From: Saussurea involucrata
Lineage: Eukaryota > Streptophyta > Magnoliopsida > Asterales > Asteraceae
Direction of reading: 5' to 3'
DNA length: 64,000 nucleotides
Assembly: GCA_033807775.1 (NCBI GenBank)
Contig: CM066313.1
Span: forward strand, 62,232,484 to 62,296,483
Made by a program: the position numbers and the translations under genes. The notes under the pieces were generated by a model. The model was not told the DNA's origin. It searched no databases and saw only the letters and a program-made list of their open reading frames with translations. Of the stretch, positions 55,621-64,000 are shown one piece after another (positions within the stretch are counted from its first letter, which is position 1; every line of letters starts with the position of its first letter).

Positions 55621-55888
55621 TCGCCAAGAACAAAGCCGTGAGCCAGTGGGGCAAAGCGGACAATATTGTGTCGTGGTAAGCGGGGTATTACAGAAGGTAA
55701 ACGAGAAGCAAGCTTGGATTGATGAAACTAAATCAATTTTTAAGTAGGTGGTGGTTGTTTTAGTTGTTTTGTATTTTTTTTCTTGTTTTGTATTTTTTAC
55801 TGTGTTGTTGTTTTGTATTTTTTGTTGTTGTTAATTTCTCTGAAAAGTAGTTTTTAAGCCGCTGAACCACGGTTAGGTTGGATACATC

Positions 55889-56188
55889 ATGCAAGGTCAA
55901 GTCAGAGGTTACCTCATTCGTGGGCCTACTCCTCTTGTAGAATATATGACAACCCTCAACTCATTTGCTAAAGTGTGTGCGGGTTGTGGTACACAATGGC
56001 CATACGTGGTTGCAAAAGCAGAAGCCGTTGAAGAAGGGTCAGAAAGATTGAAGATGAAGAGCATGTTGGATGAAATACAAACTAGCTGTGTTATCAATGT
56101 TTATTTAAAAGCATATGTATGTGTGTATATATCTAATATGAATATATTTATCATTTACAAACTAGCTGTGTTATCAATGTTCATTTAG
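55889..56188 (+). CDS. Hypothetical ORF in MULE-2
   Basis: A 99-codon ORF. The first 65 residues (MQGQVRGYLIRGPTPLVEYM, FAKVCAGCGTQWPYVVAKAE) look protein-like, with a CAGC pair; the last 30 come from the AT-rich repeat that follows. It could be a second exon of the coiled-coil gene or a captured fragment. No family recognised. Confidence 0.35.
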   Translation: MQGQVRGYLIRGPTPLVEYMTTLNSFAKVCAGCGTQWPYVVAKAEAVEEGSERLKMKSMLDEIQTSCVINVYLKAYVCVYISNMNIFIIYKLAVLSMFI

Positions 56189-56262
56189 AAGCATATGTAT
56201 GTGTGTATATATATCATTTACAAATCAGTGTTTAGATCAACAGTATCATATGTGTTTGTTCC
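56125..56262 (+). repeat. Direct repeat, copy 1, of MULE-2 transposase tail region
   Basis: About 138 bp repeated at 56537-56678 (ACAAACTAGCTGTGTTATCA, CAGTGTTTAGATCAACAGTA). Copy 2 contains the last codons of the transposase on the minus strand; copy 1 is a stray duplicate. A third, partial copy begins near 56085. Confidence 0.85.
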
Positions 56263-56345
56263 AACAAAAATGTCAAGAAATGATCATTTCCAGATCTTAC
56301 AGATAAATGTCTCCTTTTTTAAGTCTTCTTCTTCTTCATATATAC

Positions 56346-56348
<3 letters not shown>

Positions 56349-56384
<36 letters not shown>
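56349..56384. repeat. (TA)n microsatellite
   Basis: Simple TA repeat. Confidence 0.95.
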
Positions 56385-56387
<3 letters not shown>

Positions 56388-56629
56388 TAGAAACCTGCTT
56401 CCATTCTTGCTACTAATCTTTCTTGCTATATAAACAGACATGTGTACTCAGAGTTAACATTCACTGCCATGGTAACAATCAACCTTTCTTCTTTCTTTCG
56501 CTTATCATATCAAACTCCTATTTTCTTTATGTGTGTAAATATATAATACGAATATATATATCATTTACAAACTAGCTGTGTTATCAATGTTCATTTAGAA
56601 GCATATGTATGTGTGTATATATATATCAT

Positions 56630-58867
56630 TTACAAATCAGTGTTTAGATCAACAGTATCATATGGGTTTGTTCCATATGGTTCAAGCTGTGACGGGCCCG
56701 GGGTGTGACTGACAGAATGTCTCCTTGGCACGGTTGAAGGGGCGGGATTTGGACACTCTCCACGAGTGTGTCCTACGCATTGGCACCGAGTACATCTTCG
56801 TTGTATCGAACTTTCACCACGTGATGGACGTCGGTCGTTCTTTCTCGGTCTCCCGGCCCTGTTCTTATCCATTAAAGGTGGATAGCATGGTGGAAGCGGG
56901 TCGTTGGTGTGAGTGCATTTTGCATCTCAGCTCCTTTTAGGCGTCGAATTTGGTACCACTCTTGTTGAAAGGCCCGAAAGTAGTCCATAAGATTAACAAT
57001 CGGACATCTACGCGCAAAACGGGAGAGTGCATTCACAGACTCTGCACTATTCGAGGTCAGAATGTCATACCGTTGTCCAGGAAAATGGGCCGCGGACCAC
57101 CTCTTCGGTCCAGCATCGTCAAAGACTTTGGCTGCTTCCTTGACACTGTATCGTAGCATATTCATGTACTTGTTAAACTCCCGATCCGTATATGCTCTGC
57201 ATGCCGCCCAATAGACATCCTTGTAGGTGGTAATACGTTTGTCCTTGGATTTGGCGTTCATCTCCAAATGTCGACAGCATATGGCGTGAGGGGCGTTTGG
57301 GTACATGGCAGAGATTGCGGCGCTTATGGAAGGAGCCCTGTCAGACATAAACACCAACCCTTGCGGGTCTCCGATAGCTTGTCTCAACATGGACATAAAC
57401 CAAGTCCACTCGTCCCCGGTTTCAGACTTGCCTACGCCGAAAGCTACTGGAACGATAGAGTTATCCCCGTCCATGGCAACCGCCAGGAACATCATACCCA
57501 AGTAACTGCCCTTTAAATGGGCTGCGTCTATTATCAGGACACGACGTAGATTTGCCACAAATGTGCGGATCTGCAAAAACATAGGTTAAAATGTTATAGT
57601 TTATAATGTGTAACTGTTATAGTTTATAATGTGTAAACATATGACGTGTTAAAATACGTACCGCGGGTCCAAGGGCCACGAAGCACATCTCAAACCGTCC
57701 ACGTGAATCGGTCCGTAGTTGCGTGACAGTACCAGGGTTCTGCAGCTGCAAATTATATAAATATGTCGGGAGTCGTTCATACGACTCCTCGAACGTGCCT
57801 CTCACCATAAACAATCCATGGCAGCGCGCACGCCACGCTTGGTGGTAATCAATCGTGACGCCGAACTGCCGGTGAACGTCGTGGACGATGTCCTTTGGAC
57901 GCAATGACATGCTAACATCAAGAAATTTGTTTTTCAGGATCGCACCCAAAGTCTTTTTGCCGGCTTGTTTGTGGTGGGGATTAAGTTGCGTCCTCGTACA
58001 AGTGTGTACGTCGTGCAACTTTCTAATCATTATCGCCCCTCCTTTGGGACCCGTGTGAATCGCGTACAACCTCCACTCACACTTTTCTCTAGCACATTCA
58101 ACTACGTATTTGCTTTTGTCAGATGCCCGCACGCGACTTTGGAAACCCTCTTCCAAGAACTTGAGTCCGATCTGACTTGCTAAGAGATCCTTCGAATCGA
58201 ATATCTGACCTGCTGTTAAACTTTCACTGCGAATATAAGGTGTAGGTTCGTAGCTTTGTGTCTGGGTATGGGAGTCTGGAAGAATAGGGGGCATATCAAA
58301 AAAGTCATTTATCTGAGTACATGATTTTCTACTAGGGGTATATTCTTCGTGATCATCATTATCGGTGTCTGATCTGTCTATTTCAGAATTACCCGTTCTG
58401 AAAACGTGGGTTTCGTCATCAGCAACTCCAGCAGTACGCCATTCGTGTGGTTGTGGTGGTTGTTGTTGTTGAGAATCAGGCTGCTCTATTTGGAGGTCTT
58501 CGTCGTCGTCACCCTCCTCGTCACCGTCGTCGTCACCGTCGTCGTCACCGTCGGATACGCCGGGATACACAAAGAGTAATGGGGGTCTTTCTGAATCGAC
58601 TGCAAGGTGCAGAAAAGTAGAGATATCCCCATCGTTGGATAAATCCACAAATGACCCATCGCCATTTTTAAACACTAACTTGCAAACATCAGAAGAGTTG
58701 ATTCCACATTTTTGCATGGCGTATGCAACAAACTTCTGATAAGTATAGTTTACTGACACTTTTACACCATGCTTAGATTTATAAGCAAAATTCCACTCAT
58801 TGTTATCTTGCACCCATTCACCATCAAAACAGAAATATAGCTTTGCTTTTGCAACAGATGAACTCAT
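56630..58867 (-). pseudogene. MULE-2 transposase (MuDR type), one intron
   Basis: Exon 1 58867-57662 starts MSSSVAKAKLYFCFDGEWVQ. A PB1-like MuDR N-terminal domain (to about residue 100) is followed by a long acidic, Asp-rich linker and then the MuDR DNA-binding domain (FDSKDLLASQIGLKFLEEGF, WRLYAIHTGPKGGAIMIRKL). A 91-nt GT-AG intron at 57571-57661 (GCG/GTACGT, TTTGCAG/ATCC) joins exon 2 in frame. Catalytic domain: Asp in LIIDAAHLKGSYLG, Asp in VFMSDRAPSI, CRHLEMN, Glu in TSNSAESVNAL. A TAA at 56872-56874 ends this frame. The tail, in another frame, has RPRKNDRRPS and a CCHC knuckle CTRCQCVGHTRGEC. The SWIM finger expected between them is absent, so a deletion with frameshift is likely at about 56875. 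Confidence 0.9.
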
Positions 58868-59051
58868 TTTTTCAGTAGTATCTCAAACACAAAATATTGC
58901 AGAAAAAAATATTGCAACAATGAAATCGTTGTGTGGGGATTATGGCTTGCATTTTACGTCTATTTATCAATGAAACAACCAACATATCAGAAAACCAATC
59001 TCTCATTTCATCCACAAACTGGTATTCCAAAAACATTGATTTAACATTGAT

Positions 59052-59434
59052 TCAAACATGCAAATGAATTTCAACCACAAATCGGTCTTTAAAGTGCAAT
59101 AATTGTGGAAAAAAACAGTAAAAACATGCAAAATTCGTCTAAGTTTAGGGGCTGAAAGTGTAAATTTTCAGGGGCTGAAAGTGTAAATTTCAGGGACCAA
59201 AAGTGTAAAATTCGGGCCATCGCAGGCTGCGATCGCGGGCAGGGACCAAAAGTGCACCGCGACCAAAGTTGAGGGGCTTCGCGGGGCATTTGGGGCCAAA
59301 ATACGTGCCACGTCACCGTATCCCGCGATCGCGGGACCTCATCGCGGGTATTTTGGGTATTTTTGCAAAATTGAAAAAATTTAGGGTATTTTGATAACTC
59401 ATTGTTTGACTTAGGGTATTTTAATTAATTTCCC
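59052..59434 (-). repeat. MULE-2 right TIR
   Basis: 383 bp, the partner of 54278-54648. The transposase start lies about 185 bp inside it, so the TIR probably carries the promoter, as in MuDR. Confidence 0.92.
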
Positions 59435-59443
59435 TTATTAAAA

Positions 59444-59462
59444 TACTGAGAAGAAACTTTAA

Positions 59463-59496
<34 letters not shown>

Positions 59497-59954
59497 ATTT
59501 TACTATTTGTTAAAGATATTTCTATCAAATGAAACATTGAATACTTTTTATATAAAATTAATTTACATTAAAATAAAATATTTTATCAACCAATTTTTTA
59601 AAAAACTTAAATCAATTATCTTATAAGCATCCTAAATCCTAATAGACAACTTTATAATACTTAATTTATATGATATAAATAACACGTCATATCTAAAGAC
59701 ATTATAATAAGTTGATAATACATTGCTAAACGTCTTAAACAAATTTTTAAGACACTTTTTATATAATAGTTGACATGTTGAATCATATACATAATGGGCT
59801 GGGTTTAGATCGATCTTAACTAGATGACTATGAGTTACTTTTTATTCAATAAGCCTCACATTATTTTATATGACACTACTTGAAAAAGTGTCATATAAAA
59901 CCAAGTGTACTAGAAAAAGATGGGTTTATAGGACAATTCTCAAAAGTGTCATAT
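59444..59954. other. AT-rich spacer with CACTA-like scraps
   Basis: A (TA)n tract near 59466-59500 and, at 59870-59950, AAAGTGTCATATAAA motifs of the kind seen at 49.8 kb. No gene. Confidence 0.5.
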
Positions 59955-62039
59955 AAAGTCGGGTGTTACTTAACACAAGTACCAGTTGTTAATCCCAAAA
60001 TAAGTGCGGAAGACTTCACTAAACAATTCACTTCTCGAGCACACTACAAGCACTCGCCTCTTCACCGTGTCACTAGAACTACTTCCCAACCGGAACCTGT
60101 TACACATACCGACAAATAAAAAGGTTAGGCTAACGCCTAGTGAGTTCAAGAGTTTTATCATGATTATATAATTCGTAAAACGGGAGAGATGCAATTTAAA
60201 TCATGAGTTCAAAAAGAATTTACTTTAGATGCAAACTACCCATTTTCCAACGCACACAAATCCCGTGATGAAAGTTCTAATATAAAACGATTCTCATAAG
60301 GGACTCGTCCCAAAACTTACTTGAAAGGTGTAATAGTATTTGATTTCCAAAATGATTGAAATCATGAATAAATCGCTATTGTTCAAACATCCCAAACACG
60401 GATGAAGCATAACCCACAACTCATATATCGTGGAAAACAATCCATACAAGTATAAAACGTCACCGAAAACATGGATAAAGATAAATACCCAAAACAACAC
60501 CTTACGGTGACGGGGGAGACCCAGTTCCATCGAATGTGACAAGCACACAAAGTTAGGTCACTTATCAATGTTATTGAGATCCAAGTATTAGGTGTCGAGT
60601 GTGGCTACTTAAAACACGCACCCATGAAATGCCGACATCCAAGAACGTAATAGCACGCATGACTTATACCATACTATCGATGCCTAACTGTGCCTCAATG
60701 TGGAAAACTAGCGTCCCATCATTGGCATAATACTCAAATCAACATATTAGCACATAGGTCTTACACCTTACCATCAATGCCTATTCCGTGCTACAATGGG
60801 AGAAACTAGCGTCTCACCATTGAACGTAAAAACTCAAGTGCCTATGGATCCATAGCAAAATAAGGTCTAAAACATTACATGACTCCAACGAATGAACAAA
60901 TGCATTCAAAACATGTAATTCTTCAATAAACATAAATCATGATCAGAACTCGACTTTAAGCTATCAAAGCTGGACCAATGTCCCTAAGACTTAACAAAAT
61001 CCATTACCGAACCATAAGCTCGACTAACTCAAAAGATCAATCGTGAAAAGTCATAAAATGAAATTAAACGTAGCAACACATACTTTTGTCAAAAAATAAT
61101 TCGAATCCGTGAAAACCCGAAACAAGACGTTGGGTTAGGACAACCCTCTTTTCCCAGAAACTCACACCGTTACATTTCCAAATCGTCCCATAACGTACTA
61201 TATGCATATTTCCAAAATATACACTAAAAATGCATTTTCGTATCAAGTAAACTCCATTTATAAAATAAATTATCACAACATATTCATTTATGATTTATCT
61301 ATCAAATTTCCAAAAAATCCCAAATATGCGTGTTTTACAATACTTACAAAGTTAAATACTTCAAAAAGTCAAAACCCACCAAATAACTCAACAATTGATA
61401 ATTTTCATGTAAAACACATAAGTACTTGGAAAAATAACATTTTTGGCATGTACAACGTTTTCACAAATCAACTTGAACTCACCTTGCTAGATTTAGGCTA
61501 AATCTAGATTTTCCCCAAAATTGAGCTCCTTTAAGAAACTTGAATCTTCAAGCCCAATCCTCCAAAACCTAGATCCATAAGTATCCAACCATCAAAAACC
61601 TTACTCAACCATACAAAATCGTTTCCCAAGTCATTTTCATCCATAATCTCAACTTACACCCAAAACCCTAATTTTTCCAATAATGAAGAGAAGAGAAGAT
61701 TTACCTCAATCGCCACATGAATCCACCAACCAACCACTTCTAGGGTTACCAATATGAGCTTCAATCTTCATATCATCCAAAGAAAGGGAACGGTTTAGGT
61801 GAGGGTTGGGTAGAACCCTAGAAAGCTTAAGAAAACACCCAAAGAGAACAAGAAGGAGATCCATATTTCTTAACTTCCAAATCTCTTCTTCAAACTAGAT
61901 GGGAGCACTTTAGAACTCCAAGATTTGTGTATTGGAGGCTCCAAAAACTGAAAATGGGGGAGGGGTTCGGTTTGGGAGAGTTTAGAGAAAGAAAGATGGG
62001 GTGAAATGAGAAAGATGGGTGAAAATCGTGGGTTTTAAG

Positions 62040-62263
62040 CTGAATGGGGCCCGACCGAGACTATACCCGGCGACTATGCCATTGGCATAGTCGCGCGTCA
62101 CTCTCGCGCCCAATGTACCGAAGCCGACCAAGGGTCGGCGGCTATGCCCAACGACTATGCCCTCTTGGCAATGTCGCAGGCAATGTCGCAGGCAATGTCG
62201 CACCAAGTGTATCGAGGGTGGTCTTCCCCTCGCGACTATGACACGACGATAGACCATGTCACT
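62040..62263. repeat. GC-rich block with hairpin and 12-bp repeats
   Basis: A perfect 11-bp inverted repeat GCGACTATGCC-ATT-GGCATAGTCGC at 62070-62094, and three tandem GGCAATGTCGCA units near 62167-62202. Several further GACTATG motifs. Confidence 0.85.
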
Positions 62264-62271
62264 ATCGCGAG

Positions 62272-63429
62272 TAGGGGTGTTATTCGGTCGGTTAATTCGG
62301 TTCGGGTTAATCGGTTTTTTAGTTTTTATAAAATTAACCGATAACCAAACCAAATAAGGTTCGGTTTATTCGGTTTCGGTTATTCGGTTTTCGGGTTATT
62401 CGGTTCGGTAACCGGTTAAACCGAATAAGGATTTATATTTTTTCGCTAAATACCAATGTTCTAAAAAACGCGCCTTGGCGCCGCCATGGCGCGCCATGGC
62501 GCAGCCTTGCCGCCACGTTATACCCCTTGGCGTCGAGATAAAGCGTGTAACTCGTTATGGCCCGCCATGGCCCGCCTTGGCGCGTTATGGCATGGCACGC
62601 CTTGGCCCGCCATGGCACGTTATGCCGCCATGGCACGCCATGGCGCGTTATGGCGTTACAAACTTGTGTACTTTCGATTTTTCGAATCTATGTATTTCGA
62701 AATTCGATTCGAATAGGCTCGTTAGTATCGATTAGAATTTAGAATTTCTTTTGTTTATCGTTATATATGAATTTAAATTATTGATAACTTAATATTTATT
62801 GTTAAGACAGTAACACACACATATATACATATATTTTATATACATATTTGCCGCCTTAAGCCACGTTTTGGAAAACGCCATGGCCTCGCCGTAACTCGTA
62901 AGGCTTGAGGCTTGACCTCGTCGCCACGCCACGCCTCACGCCATTTAGAACCTTGCTAAATACTTGCTTAGACAAATTTCTATAATTAATTGTCCGTTGC
63001 TTTTAATATATTATTATATAATATAATAATACTCAATAATTGACTTATATTAAGTAAAAACGCCATCTATGAACCAATATCTACTGAATGATATTTTTTA
63101 ATGTGACGTTGTAAATCAAAGAAAAAACGTAATCTAATAAAAACCTTATATACTATCAATAAAATATATTATATAGCAATAAAATATGTAAAATAATAAT
63201 AGTATACATGTATTTGGATTATTTTTTATAAACATGAAATACAAAAAATATTAGTAGAATGTGTTATTCGGGTTATTCAGTTTAACCGAATTAGAAAAAA
63301 ATTAACCAAAAACCGAACCGAATAAGGATTCTTATTCGTTTAACTGAACCGTTTAACCCGAAACCATTTAACCCAAATTTCATTCGGTTCGGGTGGGTTA
63401 TTCGGTTTCGGTTATTTTTGACACCCCTA
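62272..63429. mobile_element. Non-autonomous hAT element
   Basis: Ends TAGGGGTGTTATTCGGTCGG and the complement of TAGGGGTGTCAAAAATAACC. 8-bp flanks ATCGCGAG (62264-62271) and ATCGCGGG (63430-63437), seven of eight identical. Both arms are rich in TTCGGTT. It is split by the MITE at 62454-62955. No coding. Confidence 0.85.
62454..62955. mobile_element. hAT-type MITE with GCCATGGC repeats
   Basis: Tips CAATGTTCTAAAAAACGCG and the complement of CAAGGTTCTAAATGGCGTG. Perfect 8-bp duplication CTAAATAC at 62446-62453 and 62956-62963. The left half is packed with CGCCATGGC, GTTATGGC and CGCCTTGGC units; the right end has CCACGCC repeats. Overlapping ORFs here are repeat artefacts. Confidence 0.9.
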
Positions 63430-63585
63430 ATCGCGGGCACTATTGCTAAAACTGCCCCGAAGCCTGTTTTCGTTCCTGCTTAACCCGAAATGCACCCGAT
63501 TTGATGAATTCCTTTCGTAAACATTTTCCCGACTTTAAACCTTCATCAAAAACAGATTATTTATCTTAATGAAATTCCGGGTGTT

Positions 63586-63587
<2 letters not shown>

Positions 63588-63636
<49 letters not shown>
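63588..63636. repeat. (TA)n microsatellite
   Basis: Simple repeat between the LTR-like end and the 250-bp repeat. Confidence 0.95.
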
Positions 63637-63639
<3 letters not shown>

Positions 63640-63642
<3 letters not shown>

Positions 63643-63889
63643 GGATCATGTGAGAAGTGCTATTTTTGGTGAGAAGTGCTATTTTTGGTGAGAAGTGTGA
63701 GAAATACTTTTAAACCGTCGATCACTTTTAATCAAATACCCCCCATGAATTGCAGCTTAAAAAAGAACTGATCTGATGCATCTTATATCGGTGCATCTCA
63801 TCCTAATGTTCGTCCATTTCTCATCCAACGGTTGATAACCACTTCTCACGCTTCTCACCAAATTTGGCACTTCTCACCAGAACCTAACC
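63640..63889 (+). repeat. 250-bp dispersed repeat, copy 2
   Basis: Inverse copy of 50837-51089, flanked on both sides by (TA)n tracts, as for Micron-type MITEs that insert in TA microsatellites. No coding. Confidence 0.85.

Positions 63890-63892
<3 letters not shown>

Positions 63893-63943
<51 letters not shown>
63893..63943. repeat. (TA)n microsatellite
   Basis: Simple repeat. The last 57 bases of the window (AGGGTCAGGTTCATGGGAAA onwards) look like the start of another TA-flanked short repeat. Confidence 0.95.
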
Positions 63944-63947
<4 letters not shown>

Positions 63948-64000
63948 CAGGTTCATGGGAAAACCTCAAATAACCGAAAAACTAAAGAACAGCCTTACAG

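Larger units (their letters stand above)
55059..55692 (+). mobile_element. Cassandra TRIM retrotransposon
   Basis: Two 276-bp LTRs (55059-55334, 55417-55692) differing by one base (G/A four bases before the end), flanked by GAAGG at 55054-55058 and 55693-55697. The 82-bp interior has PBS TGGTATCAGAGC (55337-55348) and PPT AAGGGGGG (55405-55412) and no coding. LTRs start TGTAACACCTTAGGC and carry 5S rRNA-like sequence. It is a terminal-repeat retrotransposon in miniature and depends on other elements' enzymes. Confidence 0.97.
54784..55746 (+). pseudogene. MULE-2 second gene, coiled-coil protein, broken by Cassandra
   Basis: Starts at ATG 54784 (MASSSNPKSTPEKMPPQIEV). The frame is lost at an eight-A run (54892-54899). 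The other frame then carries a charged coiled coil (RKIEEEDREIKRMKGDIKAR, REARVRREQEAIHHILQDFA) to the Cassandra insertion at 55054-55058. It resumes after it (NEKQAWIDETKSIFK, stop 55744). Length without Cassandra would be about 107 residues. It sits where MuDR has mudrB, facing the transposase gene. I do not recognise the family and claim no function. Confidence 0.65.
54278..59434. mobile_element. MULE-2, two-gene Mutator-like element
   Basis: TIRs 54278-54648 and 59052-59434, tips GGGAAATTAATTAAAATACC. Exact 9-bp duplication TTATTAAAA at 54269-54277 and 59435-59443. Inside are a plus-strand coiled-coil gene at the left and a minus-strand transposase gene at the right, transcribed towards each other as in maize MuDR. 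Cassandra (55059-55692) lies in the left gene. Without it the element is about 4.5 kb. Confidence 0.93.
59955..63588 (-). repeat. Gypsy LTR-like segment (solo or truncated), with nested hATs
   Basis: On the minus strand it starts TGTAACACCCGGAATTTC at 63588. It contains GAACTCACTAGGCGTTAGCC (hairpin) near 60125-60145 and fades at about 59955 (GTGTTAAGTAACA). Without the hAT it is about 2.5 kb. A GC-rich repetitive block at 62040-62270 sits near the same distance from the start as the minisatellite of G1. No PBS, PPT or coding region and no matching flank were found. Confidence 0.5.

Noticed and set aside
62433..62742. Overlapping ORFs on both strands with MARHG/PPWR-like repeats
   Set aside because: They come from the GCCATGGC array of a MITE with clear tips and duplication.

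Overview
This is plant nuclear DNA, almost certainly from a eudicot. Nearly all of it is transposable elements nested inside one another. The only host gene I can support is the 5' part of a BELL-class (BLH/TALE) homeobox gene, most like ATH1, on the minus strand at 48821-50769. The intron-containing genes, the chromovirus, SIRE and MULE families, and the 5S-bearing Cassandra element exclude prokaryotes and animals. An Asteraceae source is my guess from the overall style of the SIRE element and LTRs, not something I can show.

Layout. (1) 1-20.5 kb: a decayed minus-strand Ty1/copia element (gag remnants 1-500 and 17261-17893, long leader, PBS, LTR 19616-19989) is split by a plus-strand Tekay/Del-type Ty3/gypsy chromovirus (506-17255, TSD CTTAG). 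That chromovirus is itself split in its 5' LTR by a minus-strand, internally deleted chromovirus (1142-9282, TSD TCGGG). (2) 20.2-21.5 kb: the PBS and LTR edge of another copia element, then a degenerate gypsy LTR. (3) 21.9-42.2 kb: an old Mutator-like element (MULE-1) with about 0.35-kb TIRs. A second, non-autonomous MULE (22166-25644, 9-bp TSD) sits in its left TIR, and a 13-kb SIRE-type copia element (27542-40584) sits in its transposase gene. The SIRE element carries a long extra gene with two intron-like segments after pol. (4) 42.4-47.6 kb: a hAT-like non-autonomous element split by a young, nearly complete copia element (42927-47397). (5) 47.9-50.8 kb: small CACTA-like and MITE-like pieces in and around the two visible exons of the BELL gene. 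(6) 51.1-54.3 kb: AT-rich intergenic DNA. (7) 54.3-59.4 kb: a second MULE (MULE-2, 9-bp TSD, about 0.37-kb TIRs) with two convergent genes, a MuDR-type transposase and a coiled-coil gene. The coiled-coil gene is broken by a young Cassandra TRIM whose LTRs carry 5S rRNA-like sequence. (8) 59.9-63.6 kb: a gypsy LTR-like segment holding a hAT element that holds a second hAT MITE. (9) 63.6-64 kb: a short repeat between (TA)n tracts.

Relative ages follow from the nesting and from LTR differences counted by eye. The plus-strand chromovirus has about 20 LTR differences plus minisatellite changes. The inner one has only a handful plus one tandem-repeat unit. SIRE has about 16. The 43-kb copia has two substitutions plus a TA-repeat length change, and Cassandra has one. 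No element is fully intact. The damage is mostly stop codons, G-to-A type changes in key Cys, Asp and Trp codons, and homopolymer frameshifts.

The less ordinary signals are: a perfect GT-AG intron-like insertion between gag and protease of the inner chromovirus; the intron-bearing extra gene of SIRE; a hairpin whose stem covaries among three LTR families; an array of constant-loop hairpins in an LTR; strong over-representation of TCAGCG/CGCTGA across SIRE; a MuDR-like convergent two-gene MULE; and a BELL gene whose homeodomain exon cannot be found in the window.
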